Position numbers and translations under genes: made by a program. From the NCBI GenBank assembly GCA_030704615.1, contig CM060731.1, positions 8,558,001-8,622,000 on the forward strand: DNA of 64,000 bases. Direction: 5' to 3'. This document shows, piece after piece, positions 11,740 to 24,713 of this stretch. The DNA comes from Takakia lepidozioides (lineage: Eukaryota > Streptophyta > Takakiopsida > Takakiales > Takakiaceae). The notes beneath the pieces were generated by a model that was given only the letters and a program-made list of their open reading frames with translations, had not been told where the DNA came from and ran no database searches. Positions within the stretch are counted from its first letter, which is position 1; each line of letters begins with the position of its first letter.

Positions 11740-11990
11740 ATGGTATTGAAGGGGAGGGCTTTGACGATCTTACATCATACCCATTGGCATATTTTCTGTC
11801 ATGTCTATATCCCCTATTCATTGCAATTGAGATTGACCAGAATTAAACAAGATAGAAAATGGGTGGGCTTTGATGATCAAGCCATTTGACCTTTTATCTG
11901 ATCTCATCAGCTTCCACTGTCCATATCCGAATACATTAAAAACTAAGTTAGACAGAAGTGGAGAGGGTGGGCTTTGATGACCATCCGTCT
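11740..11990 (+). repeat. Diverged tandem repeat, about 105-bp period
   Basis: The core GGGTGGGCTTTGATGATC recurs near 11755, 11862 and 11965 with 1-3 mismatches, and flanking sequence is partly shared. A weaker relative lies near 12530. No coding potential is seen. Confidence 0.45.
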
Positions 11991-13941
11991 ACTTTTTTTC
12001 CTAGAGACAACCTCATTCCCGGGCCATTTCTTAGTTTCAACGAGGTTGATGCTTTCCTGCGGAAAATAATAGTCTTTAACTAGTCTGACCTTCCGGGAGA
12101 ACATGACTCGTGCTTCAAAGCATTCATATCTATGTCACTAGTCTATGCGACCCTTTTCCCAATCCACACTATAAAAAACGCAATGGGTCCAAGAGTACTT
12201 GCATTATTGGGTTTTATCTTTTAGTAACTATGAGGTCAAATAGTTGGTTGTCTATTCTCTTCCAGATGTTGCTCATAGTCAACCTCATAATTGTTAGGCA
12301 CAAATAATAGGGTGCATCCATCCGTTATACCCTAAACTTCCACACTAAGGCTAGGACGAAACAAGATGTAGAGCCATGATCGGCAAAGATCACGAATATT
12401 TTGCAACCCCTAGTGATTTGGTGCATTGAGGATATTAGTTTGCAAAGGGATGATCGTCAAGGCCCAACCCCGCCTCCAAAGTATTTCTCGATATTTTAAA
12501 AAATATGGAAAAAGTAAAAATCACATGATGTGGGTGGTCTTTTATGACCTCATTATTTTTCTCAAATATGAATTTCTTTTCATGTCACATTCAATGACCC
12601 TTAGTACCATTCTGCAAATTTGGGGACATTAGAGGGATTTTTCCAACCTGCTATATGGCCCTTTTTGGCTATCCTGGGGTGTTGGCTCCATTTCATCTGC
12701 TATCGATTGTTGCGCTCACTCTTCCCATCTTCCCTTAAGCATGAGCATAGGCTTGATCCTCCACGTTAGCGCACGCCGTAGCTACACTCCAACTCATAAC
12801 AAACATGAGAAATATGTCCCATTTAGCTTCACCCTTAGACAACGCAGCTATCCCCCCCCCCCCGGGCGAATATTGAAAATTCAGATTAGTTTTAGGGACA
12901 GAGTTATCCAGCATCCTAACACTGGTATATATATATATGAGACCCTGAAAGGGCCACTTGGTACCCACATGGGGAGGGCCTCTAATTTACGCTACCTTGG
13001 GTTGGGTTTTTTTAAGAGGATGGATGTTTATGATATGAAAGTAGGATGATTATCTCCACATGTGAGATGGATGAACGTGTGGAACAAGAGGCGCTGCCAT
13101 GGTGCGCCGCGACGGCCAGTCCGCCAAGGGCGTGGCCCCTTGGGTGCCGCTCGATGTAGCGGCCACGGATAATCGGGATTCAGAATCTTATCGCTTGAAC
13201 GGCCACCAACAGTCTCTCTCACTAAAGTCTCGGCAGCCTTGAGAGCACAAGCCGACAAAGTGGTGCCTTGCCTTCTAGTTGCTCTAGTGAAGCAGATTCA
13301 CGGATCCTTGCCTTGATACTGCTGACCAACTGCTGCTACGCCTATTTGCAGTGCATTGCTTCTAATTGGTAGAAGGGAATACCGAGAGGAGGAGGAATTG
13401 TGGGAAGTTTCAGAAAGCAATCCATGTTGCTTTCTGATTCTTAGAGTAGCAATGTAATTTTGACAATCGATATCGCAGTCTCAACTTCCCAATCAGTCTC
13501 TCCGGCATGCGACTCCAATCTGCTGATTCCGCAGTGTCTGTGGCTGGCTTCATAGAAGTGAACGTCAAAGGGCTGAATTTGGGAGAGAGGGAATGGCGCG
13601 CTACTTTTCCCGTTAACATAGAGTAGTGCTGAACAAATGATGAATCAAGCGTCCTCTTTTGTTATCTCCGGCCTCTTATCTCCTGAGCATCTGGAAGACT
13701 ACTCAGTTTCAGTGTCTTGAGTTGCCCCCGTCCTTGCAGGCAAGATCCTTTGCAGTCTTGCTAGTAGAGTGATTTTGTACTGTCTTTCTCACCGGTCGGC
13801 TTCCTTCTCCCATGATATATGGCAGCTTGGATTGCGTGAAATTTCAGGGGATGTAAGAAGTGTCATTGATTGTTCCACAGACTAACTTGTGACTTGATTC
13901 TCAAGAGAGCAAGAGTGTTTGGAGGGCGAGAAAGCACATAG
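11991..13941. other. Intergenic region upstream of the GGCT gene
   Basis: No supported gene. It contains a poly-C run (about 12850-12863), a short TATATA tract near 12930 and a GC-rich patch at 13080-13170. ORFs here are short and unrecognised. The part after about 13640 is probably 5' UTR or promoter of the plus-strand gene starting at 13942, but no clear TATA box was found. Confidence 0.35.
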
Positions 13942-15043
13942 ATGGCGGGTAGTTGCGAAATCATGTTCTCCGCGCCCCCTTTAGTAGCGCTATTGCCTTT
14001 GAAGAGCAAGCCCTTGCAAATCGACCCAGAGGCTGGACATCCGAGAGATGGGGCCGTGAGAGGGTACAATTTAGGGAATGCAGATATCAGGGCAGCCAGT
14101 GAGAAGCAAACGTTGACAGATTTGTCACAGGTTAGCACTCCAGGCCGCCTTTCGAATCCCCCCTGCACTCTGGCCTTTGTTTATGGCACATTGAAAAAGG
14201 GGTTCTCGAACTACTGGCTGATGGAGGATGCGATGGGGAAAGGCCATGCCCGCTTTGTCGGGGTCGCGAGAACGAGGCAAAAATTTCCACTGGTGTGCGG
14301 CCCGTTTCAAGTGCCCTTCCTTCTCAACATCCCATCCTGCGGCTGCCATGTTCGCGGGGAATTGTATGAGGTTAGTATTTGAGCAAAGGCTTTCGTCGCT
14401 GAAGCTATTTGAATTTCTGCGCGTTCTCTCTGAATACTGTAGTGGTGTGTTGAAATTGCGGGAGGCTCTGGCTGTAAATTCTTACGGACCTGTGTCTCTT
14501 GAAAGCTTTTCAAAGAGCTATGTAGGAGCCTGGTGAGGCCGTTATGAGGCCTCTTAAGTAGTAAGAGCAGCACGCAGGCGGTGATCTTCAGACTATAGAT
14601 TCTGCCATCAGTGCACTGGGTGCTTTAGCAACGAGGGTAGTCCAGTCTACGCTCGTTCTATTTCTGTCCATTGAACTGTTCACCCAAAAACCTCTCTACA
14701 AATGATGCAGGTTGACCGCTCGGCTGTTGAGCTCCTTGATGAGTTGGAAGGAGTATCAAAGGGACATTATCAGAGGTCTCCCATCGCTCTAACGGGGCTT
14801 CAGTTACAGCAATTTGACTTTCCCCTTGGAGACATTGAAGCGGAGGCTTACTTCGCAGCTTCATCGTTCACCGAAGGCCTTTCCCGTGCTCCCCACCTGG
14901 AATCCTACACAGCTAAAGAAACAGTGACATACGTGAAGAGGAAAGACAGACCCCAGGGTCCTACATTTTTAGAGCTAGTGAGGGCATGGATTGATGCCCA
15001 GGAAAGTGCATTGAATGAGAATAGGGTGCTTCCTATTGGGTAG
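13942..15043 (+). CDS. Gamma-glutamylcyclotransferase-like protein (AIG2/GGCT fold), two exons
   Basis: Predicted 253-aa protein. Exon 1 is 13942-14370 (donor GAG|GTTAGT), exon 2 is 14711-15043 (acceptor ATGCAG|GTT), intron phase 0. The first 75 or so residues are variable and could hold a targeting peptide. The GGCT fold then starts with FVYGTLKKGFSNYWLMED, the family's YGTLK glycine-rich loop, followed by FPLVCGPFQVPFLLNIP and HVRGELYE. Exon 2 opens with LLDELEGVSKGHY, where the Glu of ELEG is the expected catalytic acid. The family acts on gamma-glutamyl peptides or amines in the cytosol; plant members of this type are poorly characterised, so the substrate is inferred. No lesion is seen. 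It faces the Mpv17 gene tail to tail. Confidence 0.88.
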
Positions 15044-16024
15044 TTGATCTCAATCACTTCCTCGTGGTCCAACTCTGCTGAATATAGTTATGATAAAGAC
15101 TTTGTGACCAACCACAACGACGTCCTTTCATGCATGTGACTAACCTCACCAATAAGCCCAACACGAACAAAACCAGTCTTCAAAGTGGTATACAAGAAAT
15201 GCTTTGCACAACAGTCCTTGTGATGTACTTTGTGCCAGTGACACACCTCCAAGGTCTTAATGATGCAGATAAGGTCTCTTGGGTGTAGATAAGCCCCAGG
15301 AAAAATGCCTTTTGCTCCTCCTCCACCTCCCACAACATGAAGCGCATCTCACTGCCTGGATCATCTGTCGGAGAATCTTTATCATTGACCACTAGTAAAC
15401 ATCTTCTATGCCGAATTCCTGCTTTGAGAAGTTTGCAGTGACCTGAAGTGAGAAGCAGGTGAGTGCAGCAATATCGTAGTGCTTTCTAAAGCTGAAAGCT
15501 CACAATTCTGATTAGTGTATCAATCACGAGGCTTTCAACATCAATTAAAAAGGAAAGTAAGTGTAAAGTCCAGTCCAGGAGTTCAATGACTGGGCTGTAA
15601 GGTTTCCGAGAAACTCAGATGTTGGTGCCAGCTGCAGGTGCCAACAGAGGAGGGAGAGTCTCAGTTGACAAAGTACCAAAGTGGAACATCAAATGCAAAC
15701 CAATTGAGGTCATTAGATCTCCACATTTTTGGCTTGGGAGGCAGCAAAGTCTTAAATGGATAACTCAAATAACTGCTGACTCCAGTGCATAAAAACGCAC
15801 TGGATGAATTGAATGAAACCTAAGCTCGGAGTTATCAGTTCTGTTCCAGCCACAGCTGGTATCGAATTTTTTTATCTCAACCTGATCTCGTCAGCACAAC
15901 ATCCTAGCCTGAAGAGGGATGAGAAGGTGGACTAATGATGAATGACCTAAGATGAATACCTATCAACCTACAAAATGGATGGAGAGATGGCATGGCTAGC
16001 CTGTAATGTGACCCCTTTGCTATT
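15044..16024. other. Convergent 3' intergenic region
   Basis: The 3' flanks of GGCT (+) and Mpv17 (-) meet here. Minus-strand frames at 15088-15392 include the coding-like stretch DPGSEMRFMLWEVEEEQ, but switch frame and match no family I recognise. The rest appears non-coding. Confidence 0.4.
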
Positions 16025-18202
16025 CTAAGCTCTGGTGCCAGCAATATTTGATGATACAATGGACGTCAACCATCGCTTCCAAGGGGCGTCCTCCTGGTGC
16101 TTTACCCATGACAGAAATGCACTGTCAATAAGGCAAAAAAAGTTGACAACGAGTAGCTGGTGCCGGACTGGAACAAAACGGAAGTTGCAAACCTGGAACC
16201 ATATCCACACAAGAGTCAAACAATAAGCTTGGCGAGCTGGACAAGACAATCCCATGTAATGAACAAAAGTCCTCAGTAAGTGGGCAAAGAATGGCAAACC
16301 TGGACACACATCCACATGACTCCCTCAGTCATAAATGAGGGCAGGAAGTCACGTCGCACATCACGTTTCACTTGATCAAACGGCTTCCCCGCAGCCAACC
16401 CCATGTAAGTGAAATATGTCAATAGGTGAACGGGCCCAAAAATGAAGGTGTCCGAAAATAATTTTGTGCCCAAAAAACGCAGAGATTTAGGCTGGAGCTT
16501 GAGCCTCTTGATACATAATGCCTCCAATCCCTCATACCTGCATTGACAACAATGTTCTTATGCGTGTATGAAACAAGAGAGAGCAGAAAGAAGAACACAA
16601 AAGAAAGAAACTGAATAATGTCCGCAGGGCGTCAAGAGCCCATGAGACAAAGTAGAACACCAACAAATGACTTAAAAACACTGACCCTCACCAAGCTGTA
16701 CTTGATTTGTCTGGAACAGGGTACAATGAGTGGTCCAGATTCACACCAGGTACTATTACTCATAGGCTGTACCACCAATATATAGATATACACACCTCTG
16801 CTATAGGGGCGAAGAGCAAAGAAGATATAAAAATGTTTTTGCAACAGCCACACAGCCATAACCCTGAGGCAGTTCAAGTTGTAGGAATAGTGAAGTTTAC
16901 GGAAGTGGGGGGAACCTATGCCATTGCTGCAGACTTGCTCCTCCAGGGCAACTTCTGTTTGCAAACGAGATGAGATCTGACCTTTCAAAGTTTCCCACAA
17001 CAGGTCTGGATGTCTGGACCATATCAGTGGTATCCAAAATGGAATGCTTACACATTCCGTGACTTGAAGATGGAAAAGAATTTCGTACCAGAAATGACCC
17101 ACAGGGCCCACAAAGCCAAAGCCAAATGAGCCAGCAGTTGCGACTCTCCTCCAGTCAATTGTCCCTCCAGTCGGATCCTCCAATTGATGCCTGTCAACAG
17201 CCTGCCAAAATACATAATTATCTTTGGCTTGTGCAACTCTACTGCAACCACTATTTTTGCAAACAAAAGAACACACCATAAGAACAGTGTATACATATTT
17301 GAATGTAATATGTGCATACTAGTAGAAATGGCTGACCAGGTCAGCTTCAAGTCAGGTTAAACCCTTCGCATTTTTTCTGAATTCATGGATGATCTTAGAT
17401 TGAGAACTTGTCGGAATTGGCATTGAACACTCTGTTGAGGTGTACATCTCACAGGACAATCACACCTATAGGGTTGGGAAAGCACTTCCAACTCTCCAAC
17501 GCTTGATTGCTCTCGTATAGGCTTCTTGCTACTGAAAGGCAATAACACCAACAATTATACCATGTCTGGAAAATCCGTCCAAATTTGGCCAAGAACGATG
17601 AACCCTATCAGTTCACAAGCATGACCCCATCAGCAGCTCTGTAAGGCCCATTTTCATGCAATTCACTCCCTTACAGATGTTGCAATTCTTACCTGAATAT
17701 CCCAATCATTTGTTGAGTGAGGTATACTGATGTAGTGTTTTGTCGAAGAAGACCCGAAAAAACCCTAATCCTCTTTTAGGCTGGTTCTCAGGGTCCAGAG
17801 GTTGAGGAGGACAGACACAGAATCAGAGCCCATGGCTCATTTAGCTGGAGGTCGACGAGCTCCGCACAACGACACAAGAAATTTCATCAACAGTATTATG
17901 TGGTTACATGAGGGCATTAGGGATATGAGAGCCTCCATACGTGATTTCCGTAAGACTGATAAGAAGAACGCCACGATACAGGGAGAGGCACGCACCGTGT
18001 TATCCTCAGGTGGTTGATGAATGAGTTTGGGAGAAGCCTTGGGAGCACGAGGACGCTGCAAGCTATGAGTGATGGACTGGGCGGCAGCGTCCCCCAATAC
18101 CCATAACGCGGCGGACGTTATCATCTGTGTGCGCACAGGGTACTTGGCAAGATTTGCCTGATACCGTCCCCACAACCCCTTCATCCCCATTGCCCCTGCC
18201 AT
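16025..18202 (-). CDS. Mpv17/PMP22 family membrane protein, four exons
   Basis: Predicted 241-aa protein. Minus-strand exons are 18202-17996, 17201-17089, 16537-16300 and 16192-16025, and all splice phases agree. The N-terminus MKGLWGRYQANLAKYPVRTQ and VLGDAAAQ are the Mpv17 opening motifs. Exon 2 carries IDWRRVATAGSFGFGFVGPV and ends inside the conserved HFWYEGL motif, which exon 3 completes. Exon 3 has SLRFLGTKLFSDTFIFGPV. Exon 4 has NFRFVPVRHQLLVVNFFCL, then WVKHQEDAPW and the stop. Length and motif order match full-size plant members, which are four-helix proteins of peroxisomal, mitochondrial or plastid membranes, probably channels. Start chosen at 18202; a second Met lies at 18184. No lesion seen. 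Confidence 0.92.
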
Positions 18203-20616
18203 TGCGCAGTGAACAGACGTATTTGTGCGAGGCAGGCGGAGAGCACAGTATTGGTGCAGCGATGTTAAGGCAGAGGGATAACCTTGCGGAATTTGAATTG
18301 ACTGAAAACCTCTTCTTGTACAGATTTCTTTGAAGAACACACAGAACTGTCCCCAGTGCAAAATTAATTCTTCTTCCAACCTATCTGATGTGCCCAAACA
18401 AATGGGGCAATGATAAAACTGGAAGCAAACAAATGCTTATAAGTAATCGGGATGAAACCGCCATGAATTTGCTCTAGGGCGAAAACGTGGAGGAGGTGCG
18501 AGACGACAGGGAGCTGGGATGAGGAAGGTGGATGAAGGATGAAGTGTCGTTATTGCTGTATGGATGCACGCTGAGGGGCGGATGCACAGTGGACGAATGA
18601 ACGTTGACATAGAGGGTACTTGGGCTGGATGGATGAAGTATTACATTGTAATGAGACCTATCTGTACAAGCGTACTGAGACCTATCTACGCCAGACATTA
18701 GATTCCTCAGTTAGATTCCTCAGGCGTGTCTTACCATTGGGATGCTACCCTTCACTCTATTCGGAGTTGCCCTAAGCTACGACGTGGATACTTAGAAGAA
18801 ATACAATTTCTTTTGGTCTGTTGTCTCTGGGATGACCTTGATTCCAGCTCTGTTCCAGCTATGTCAATTCTCCTCCACTTTTGAGTTGAAACTATTATCA
18901 ATAAAATGATGTATGCAGCGTAATTTTGTATCGTCTGTTCATTTTTGTTTTAATACAAACCATTGTCACGGATTGTCACGTGATGATGGGGGATCTCCCT
19001 ATCTGTACTTTATTTAGGGACCTTAATTTTGTTTTGACTTGTTGGTTGGAGTAAATTTAGATCTTCCAGCCGATGTTGCAGGTTGGTACTTTGATTGAGA
19101 CACTGGTCAAGGGGAGATCTCCCTTGCTTCATATATATGCAAGTTATGAAATTTCTCATTGCTCTAGATGTGGACCGTCACTAATAATGTTCTAGGGATA
19201 TGTCCTGGGACCTTTATTACGATAGTGAAAGAAACATGTTAGTGACAAGAAATCTCCTTGTGTCTATGGAGGAGATTTATGCGAAAGAGCAATATTTCGG
19301 TTTGTGCCATTCGTGATGAGGGGTTGAGTGGACAGCTGTCTTCGACCTCCTAGAGTGGTATTCTACACACCCGTCACCATTCAATATTTCACTATTGTAG
19401 TCATGCTTATCAAGATTCTTTGGATTGTCAGCTGAATTGAACCTATCTGTGGTCATTCAAAATCAAGAGTCCATAATGACTTAAATGTGAATATAGTAAA
19501 AACTAGTAGCATGTGAAGATGGCAATTGAAATGTAGAGTAGTTTGAGATCCAATAAGACCTTCGGAGAGAGCCGGTATAAAACATTGGAAATAGTTCTCA
19601 GCCTCCACGGAGATGTGTCAGCGGATGCACTTATTGGGGGTCTTTGTACGTTGTGTTGTCATGTTCATCATCCCCTAATTCCTTGTCTATTACTCCACAA
19701 AGTATGGCCCTAGTTCTATCTTTAGTTTGCGGGCATGTCATGCTTGGAAGACCCCACACATTCTCACTTCATGCATCACATGAGCGTTTGCCAGACCCAG
19801 GAAATGCAGTCTTACTAGCAAATGCAGACCCATGCAAATCCAATTAGTACCAAGTTTATGCAATATAAACTATTGATGGGCCACCACTCCACTAAATGTT
19901 GTATTGGTCTGCCCGGGTATTTGTAAACTATTGGAAGTTGGCCATCAACTTTGGAAGGGTGTCTCTGATGCTAGTCTCTGGTGTCATACAAGAAGACTAT
20001 TTGTGCATTCTTCATACATATATTTTCAATGTCAGGTATGTACTTCTTCTCCGATGCCCTGTCTTAGCAGTGTCTTAGTAGATCAATGAGATTGTTTTAA
20101 TGGACCAGTAGTTTGGTACGTTGATGGATCTCCAAGAGAATGGCACAAATTGGGGAATGAGAACAGTGCAATCTGCCTTGAGGAGTGCAAACTACGCACC
20201 TGTTGGCTGCAACTCCATTATCTTGCTGCAACATCATCACACGTAATCTCATTATTATTTTCCTCTCTACAACACAAGTTTGCTGTATATTTATGTTGCA
20301 TTAAGATGTGAATAATTGCAGCCTCATATCTCATGTTGTCTTACATCTCTCGACGCCAACTTTTAAACTCTCGCCAGGCTGGCCTGGCTCCGTTGGGATT
20401 TAATATTGGACAGCTCACAGAGAGCAAGTTGATACTTGTGTGAAGGGCTTTTCAAAGTAAAATCTAGAAAGCCCAACCAAAAAATTTATTACACCGCTAC
20501 TGGAGTGACCCCATCACAAAAGTAGTATTTATTTGCTTTTGCTCCATCTAAATTGGACGCAAGCTCTATGGCCACAATGCTCAACAAACAACATGTATAA
20601 GTACATTATGAACCAT

Positions 20617-20655
<39 letters not shown>

Positions 20656-21221
20656 CCCCTCCATCCCTGCCTCCTCTGCTCACAGCTACCTCCCTTCCTA
20701 CCCCCTCTGTTTTTGTCAAGTTTAACCACCCCTATCCCCCCCCCCCCCCCCCCCCAATGACCATCATGTTGCTCTCTCCCAAACCCTGCTGACTGCTCAT
20801 CAGTTAACACGGTCCAAGAAAAAACACCAGACCAGCCGAGGGGGAGAAGGGCGTACAAGTGCTCAAACTTGGCACAAGGTTTATGGCCACAAAGCTAGAA
20901 CATCATCATGTTGGACAAGAGCACCTGCAACCAACAATGCACCAGCCTCAGTTACTGTCACATCTGCAGTGAAAATTCCACTTGGCCCAGCATCTAGACT
21001 CCCTTCTTAGTTGCATGCCAACTTGGGGCAATGGCCTGCCACTGCTGCCAATGTACCTGCAATGCGCCTAAACAGAATATTGTGCTCATACACAGAAAAT
21101 TGGGATGGTAACATCACTTCTCAAGCAGTATATTGATATGAAAGTAGACAGTTTAGAGAAATGGAAAGACTGACAGAAAAAAATACGAGATAGGGGAAGG
21201 GTCTTCAGAGAATGCTTACCT
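18203..21221. other. Intergenic region with microsatellites
   Basis: No supported gene. The first few hundred bases are the Mpv17 5' flank. Around 18960-19150 there are short palindromes such as GGGAGATCTCCC that might belong to an LTR, though no terminal pair could be found. ORFs at 19644-20089 are short and unassigned. Microsatellites lie at 20619-20650 and 20737-20756. Confidence 0.4.
20619..20650. repeat. (CT)n microsatellite
   Basis: About 16 CT units in an uninterrupted run, followed by pyrimidine-rich sequence and a run of some 20 C at 20737-20756. Confidence 0.95.
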
Positions 21222-21664
21222 CATCTGAAGTATACCTTTGGTCCCTTGCCCCCTTGCTGCTCTCTCTCTCACAGTGCTGATTGGAGATGGGTATACAAAC
21301 CAAGAGATGTCATATACTGCACCCATTAGGAGATTATTATATTTTGCAGTTGTGCTAAACAATACAGGTGTTGTTAGAATGCATACCAACTGAAATACAG
21401 TCAAGCATTACGTGAGGTTTTGAACTAAACAGAACCTGTGATAATCAAGAAGAATATTTCATCCGTTCTTACGTAAAAGTCTCTCAGCTGATCCCCGTCA
21501 TTCGCCTTCGTAACTGACTTGTCATAATAGATGGACACAATTGTGTCTACAAGGTCCCTGCCTGACTGACAATCAACTGATTTTTCGATGGCTTCTGTAG
21601 GAAATGACCAAATGACAACCCAATACTCGAAAAATGTAAGGGAACTCAAATATCCCTCTCCCAC
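21222..21664 (-). other. Two candidate exons of an unrecognised gene
   Basis: Two minus-strand segments look like exons. The first runs to about 21473 with acceptor TTTCCTACAG and donor TTTTAC|GTAAGA; it encodes AIEKSVDCQSGRDLVDTIV and continues with YYDKSVTKANDGDQLRDFY. The second ends at 21222 with a strong donor, GATGAG|GTAAGC, and has an acceptor ATTTCAG near 21393. The splice sites are better than expected by chance, but I recognise no family and no connecting exons. They could be part of a real gene or a captured fragment. Confidence 0.25.
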
Positions 21665-22256
21665 AGGATGAAAAGAGACCTCTAAGAATTCACAAGAACC
21701 AGTTAAAGCTCACATAATAGGAAACCCTAGATGGAAGAAAGAGAGAGACAAAAGATAATGAAAGGAATAACCTAAGAGCGCTATGAGAAATTTAATATCA
21801 TAAAAAATTAATGTAAGTTGGTTTGAACTTAAGATCGCATAGTTGTGAACTATAAGCTAGTTTATCTAACCAACAATCCAAAGTGTATGATGTGTATAGA
21901 CTCTAACTTCTTACTGGTTCTTTTTTTTTTTTTTAAAAATTAAATTTTTAATAATTAAATTTAAATATTAATATAATTTTAAAGTCCTAAACTTGCCGAC
22001 ACGTGTCTTTTTCATCCCAAAAAATGAAAAAACAGACATTTTCAGTCTATTTTAACGCATTTCTGCCACCCTTTTGTTTTACATCCTCCTCCGCGGCCAC
22101 CTTTTTCATTTGCTGTGAATTTATTCTTCCAAATTGTCAACCTATTCAAAAATAAGGCGGCTCTTCAGCATAAAGGCTTGATCATACCACCACTTACAGA
22201 AGAATCAACTTCCCTACCAATACACTACATCTGCTATCTTAAAACATAGAGACATG

Positions 22257-22294
<38 letters not shown>

Positions 22295-22599
22295 CTTCTG
22301 CATCATATTGAATGATCTTGACTGCCATTAATGTGCTATTACTGTGTATTTCTTTTTTCATCCTAGTTGTTTACGTGTTCAAAAAGTTGTTTTAGAAGGA
22401 TTCGAACTCCTCACCTTTTCCTCTTGACTGCAATTAATGTGATACACACCTCATTAACTACACGTTTATGGAGCTACTCCATATTATTAACATCCATTGC
22501 TACCTAGAGGTTTATCTACAGCATAAGGCTTATCTGAGGGTGTTGTATCCTTGTTGTAGGTAAGATCGGGTGTAGGTATATCACGATCATCCCACTTTT
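21665..22599. other. AT-rich intergenic region with TA microsatellite and tRNA-like segments
   Basis: A (TA)n run lies at about 22261-22290. Minus-strand segments near 21830-21890 and 22385-22410 contain Pol III-like boxes (AAGTTCAAACC; GAGTTCGAATCC) and may be SINE heads. No gene is supported. Confidence 0.4.
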
Positions 22600-22770
22600 T
22601 CAAAAGTGATGTGTGGTCTCCTCTTGAGGGAGGAGCCAATAAATGGAGGCGTTGGTACACTGGTACCTTACATTGGAGGTGGTATGGTGGGACAATGCCA
22701 AAGCCTTGGTACGCAGGGACGTTGCACTGAAGGTTGGTACGCTTGATTGAAGGCGCTTGTACGATGATAT
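22600..22770 (-). repeat. Dispersed relative of the 32.9-kb satellite
   Basis: Read on the minus strand, this segment contains GTACCAAGGCTTTGGCATTG followed by TCCCACCATACCA. This parallels the satellite unit at 33.3 kb (GTACCAGGGCTTTGAGTGCATTG followed by the same TCCCACCATACCA). It is short and diverged. Confidence 0.45.
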
Positions 22771-22879
22771 GTATAATGTTGGTACGATGGTACATGGTGA
22801 TAGCAAGGGAGTTAGCGTTCTTAGGGATACACAAGGAAGAAGAAGAAGATGGCGAATACGCATTACACATTTACCCTCG

Positions 22880-23260
22880 ACTATTATATATTTATCGGCT
22901 GATAAAGGGTATATCTAAACGATTAACCCTTCATATGGGTAAGGGTAAGGATAGTTGAAACTATTTATCTGCTTGAAGGGTAAGGGTAAGGATAAATGAA
23001 AATGGTATATCCGGGTAAATAATTTACCAATACCCTGATTTATCAGCGGAGTAAATCATGATAAGGGTAAATGATTTACCCGGATTGACCCATTTCGTTT
23101 ACCCTTATCCTTGTCCTTCAGACGGTAAATAATCTGAGATACCTGTACCCTTATCCGTCTGAAAGGTAAATAATTTCCATATGTCTTTTACTCGTAGGTA
23201 AATATTTAATAGTTGAAGGTAAATAAAAAAGGATAAATAAAGAAATGTAGGGTATCATGT
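22880..23260. repeat. Block of GGGTAAAT / ATTTACCC motifs
   Basis: Many copies of ATAAGGGTAAAT and its complement occur in both orientations. A smaller cluster lies at 23925-23990, and a closely similar block at 37620-37906 ends in an hAT-like terminal motif. These look like subterminal repeats of one transposon family; no terminus was found in this copy. Confidence 0.5.
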
Positions 23261-24604
23261 ATCTTGGCGCCTTCTTCTTCCTCGTGGAGTCTTGAAAGCA
23301 CAAGTGAAAACTCTTCTTTTTCTATCATCTCCACCACAAATGTTGTGCATTGAAGTGCTTGAAGACCACCCTGGCTGACTTCCAGTGAAAATGCAGGTGT
23401 CACTTCTTTTTATCTTGGATTACCTCTCGAATTTGAGTCAGAGTTTACTAAGCTCTTATCAGGGACGAGTACATAGTTTGTTGAAATGCATCCTTAACAC
23501 ATTCTAAATAATTGACCACAAGGATGTGGCGATGAGTCTATAAGGTTATGCTTGTCATTTTGGCTTGCCTGCATGAGTAAATCATAGGAAAGAGTTGAGT
23601 ATTGCAGCTTGCCAGCCAATAAGAATAGTCTTTTGTAGTCCAAATCAATGATTTGTCTAGTGACTAAGTAGCGATCTTATGAATAGAAATACCTACCACC
23701 ATGAGCATGTAATCTACCAGGTTTGCAACTGGCTGAATCAGTTTGGGGGACTAAAATGGGTGTCTTTCCATCTACATCCATGTGGGGCCATGGATTCTCC
23801 TTGAGTTGTAGCTATCATTTTTACTGGATAAAACATGAACAAAGAGATGGAGGATGTCATATTTAATTTAGCCTGTCTTACTAATCATAAAATATTTTTA
23901 ATTCGATCTAAGTGTCATATATTTTGAGGATAAATGATTTACCCTTTTATACCCACCGGATAAATAAAGGATATATTGAAGGATATATAGTATTTTTTTG
24001 TTTGTTATGCTCAACTCAAAAAATATAACTAATTAATTTAAGGTAGTCATTTTTTGGTTTAGTATGAGGCTGATAAGTTGTATCATATGTTGTGAATAAT
24101 ATGAGGGATGATCATGTGCGTGTCTCTTCAAACCAAAGATAATAATAAAATAAAGCCAGATGGCTTGAATGTACTTGCAAACCAGACCTCGGCCTCTCAC
24201 AAGCACACGTTGGCCTCCACCTCTCACAACTACCATTTATTTGGCTGACGTGGCAAGGGTTTTTTTTTTTTCATTTTTTCATGCGACGTGGCTGTTTTTT
24301 GTTTTTTTAAACCATATGTGGCTATTTTTACACATTATTGTTTTACTTATACATATATAAAATGATGCCAGCGTCACGTAAGTGTGTAACCCTAAACATC
24401 AGATAGTCCATTGTCATGAGTCAAATAACAAGTTTGGGATTTGCATTACAAGTTTGAAATTGGTTCTTCATATGCTGTCACCACCGTCCATGCTTTCAAC
24501 TCTTCCGGCGGTTTGTCTTCCATGTATTGATGCACATTCAAAACTCTATCAACTTGCAAGAAACCGCAGGAGCAGCAACCAAGCAAATGAGCATCCCCTC
24601 TCAA
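23261..24604. other. Intergenic region upstream of the OB-fold gene
   Basis: No supported gene. A minus-strand ORF at 23206-23403 overlaps the repeat block and is unrecognised. Poly-T tracts lie near 24260-24310. The last few hundred bases should contain the promoter of the gene at 24714. Confidence 0.4.
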
Positions 24605-24605
24605 G

Positions 24606-24614
24606 AATATAAAG
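24606..24614 (+). promoter_or_regulatory. Possible TATA box of the OB-fold gene
   Basis: AATATAAAG lies about 105 bases before the start codon at 24714, and pyrimidine-rich sequence suited to a plant transcription start follows. This is position and motif only. Confidence 0.35.
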
Positions 24615-24713
24615 GTAGGTTGTTGTCTCTCTTCTCTCACAACTCATTTCATTTCTGGAAATCTCTCACTCTCACTCGCTCTTTCTTTGTGCTCTTTCTT
24701 CCAAGCTCTTCTT

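Noticed and set aside
15088-15392. Gene between GGCT and Mpv17
   Set aside because: Open frames overlap and switch, there is no clear start or splice structure, and no family could be named.
20533-20858. ORFs over the CT and C runs
   Set aside because: They are low-complexity translations of microsatellites.
22261-22290. (TA)n run as a promoter or origin
   Set aside because: It is a plain microsatellite with no adjacent gene start or other signal.
22395-22412. Possible tRNA gene at GATTCGAACTCC
   Set aside because: Only a B-box-like motif is present; no cloverleaf or matching A box at the right distance was found.
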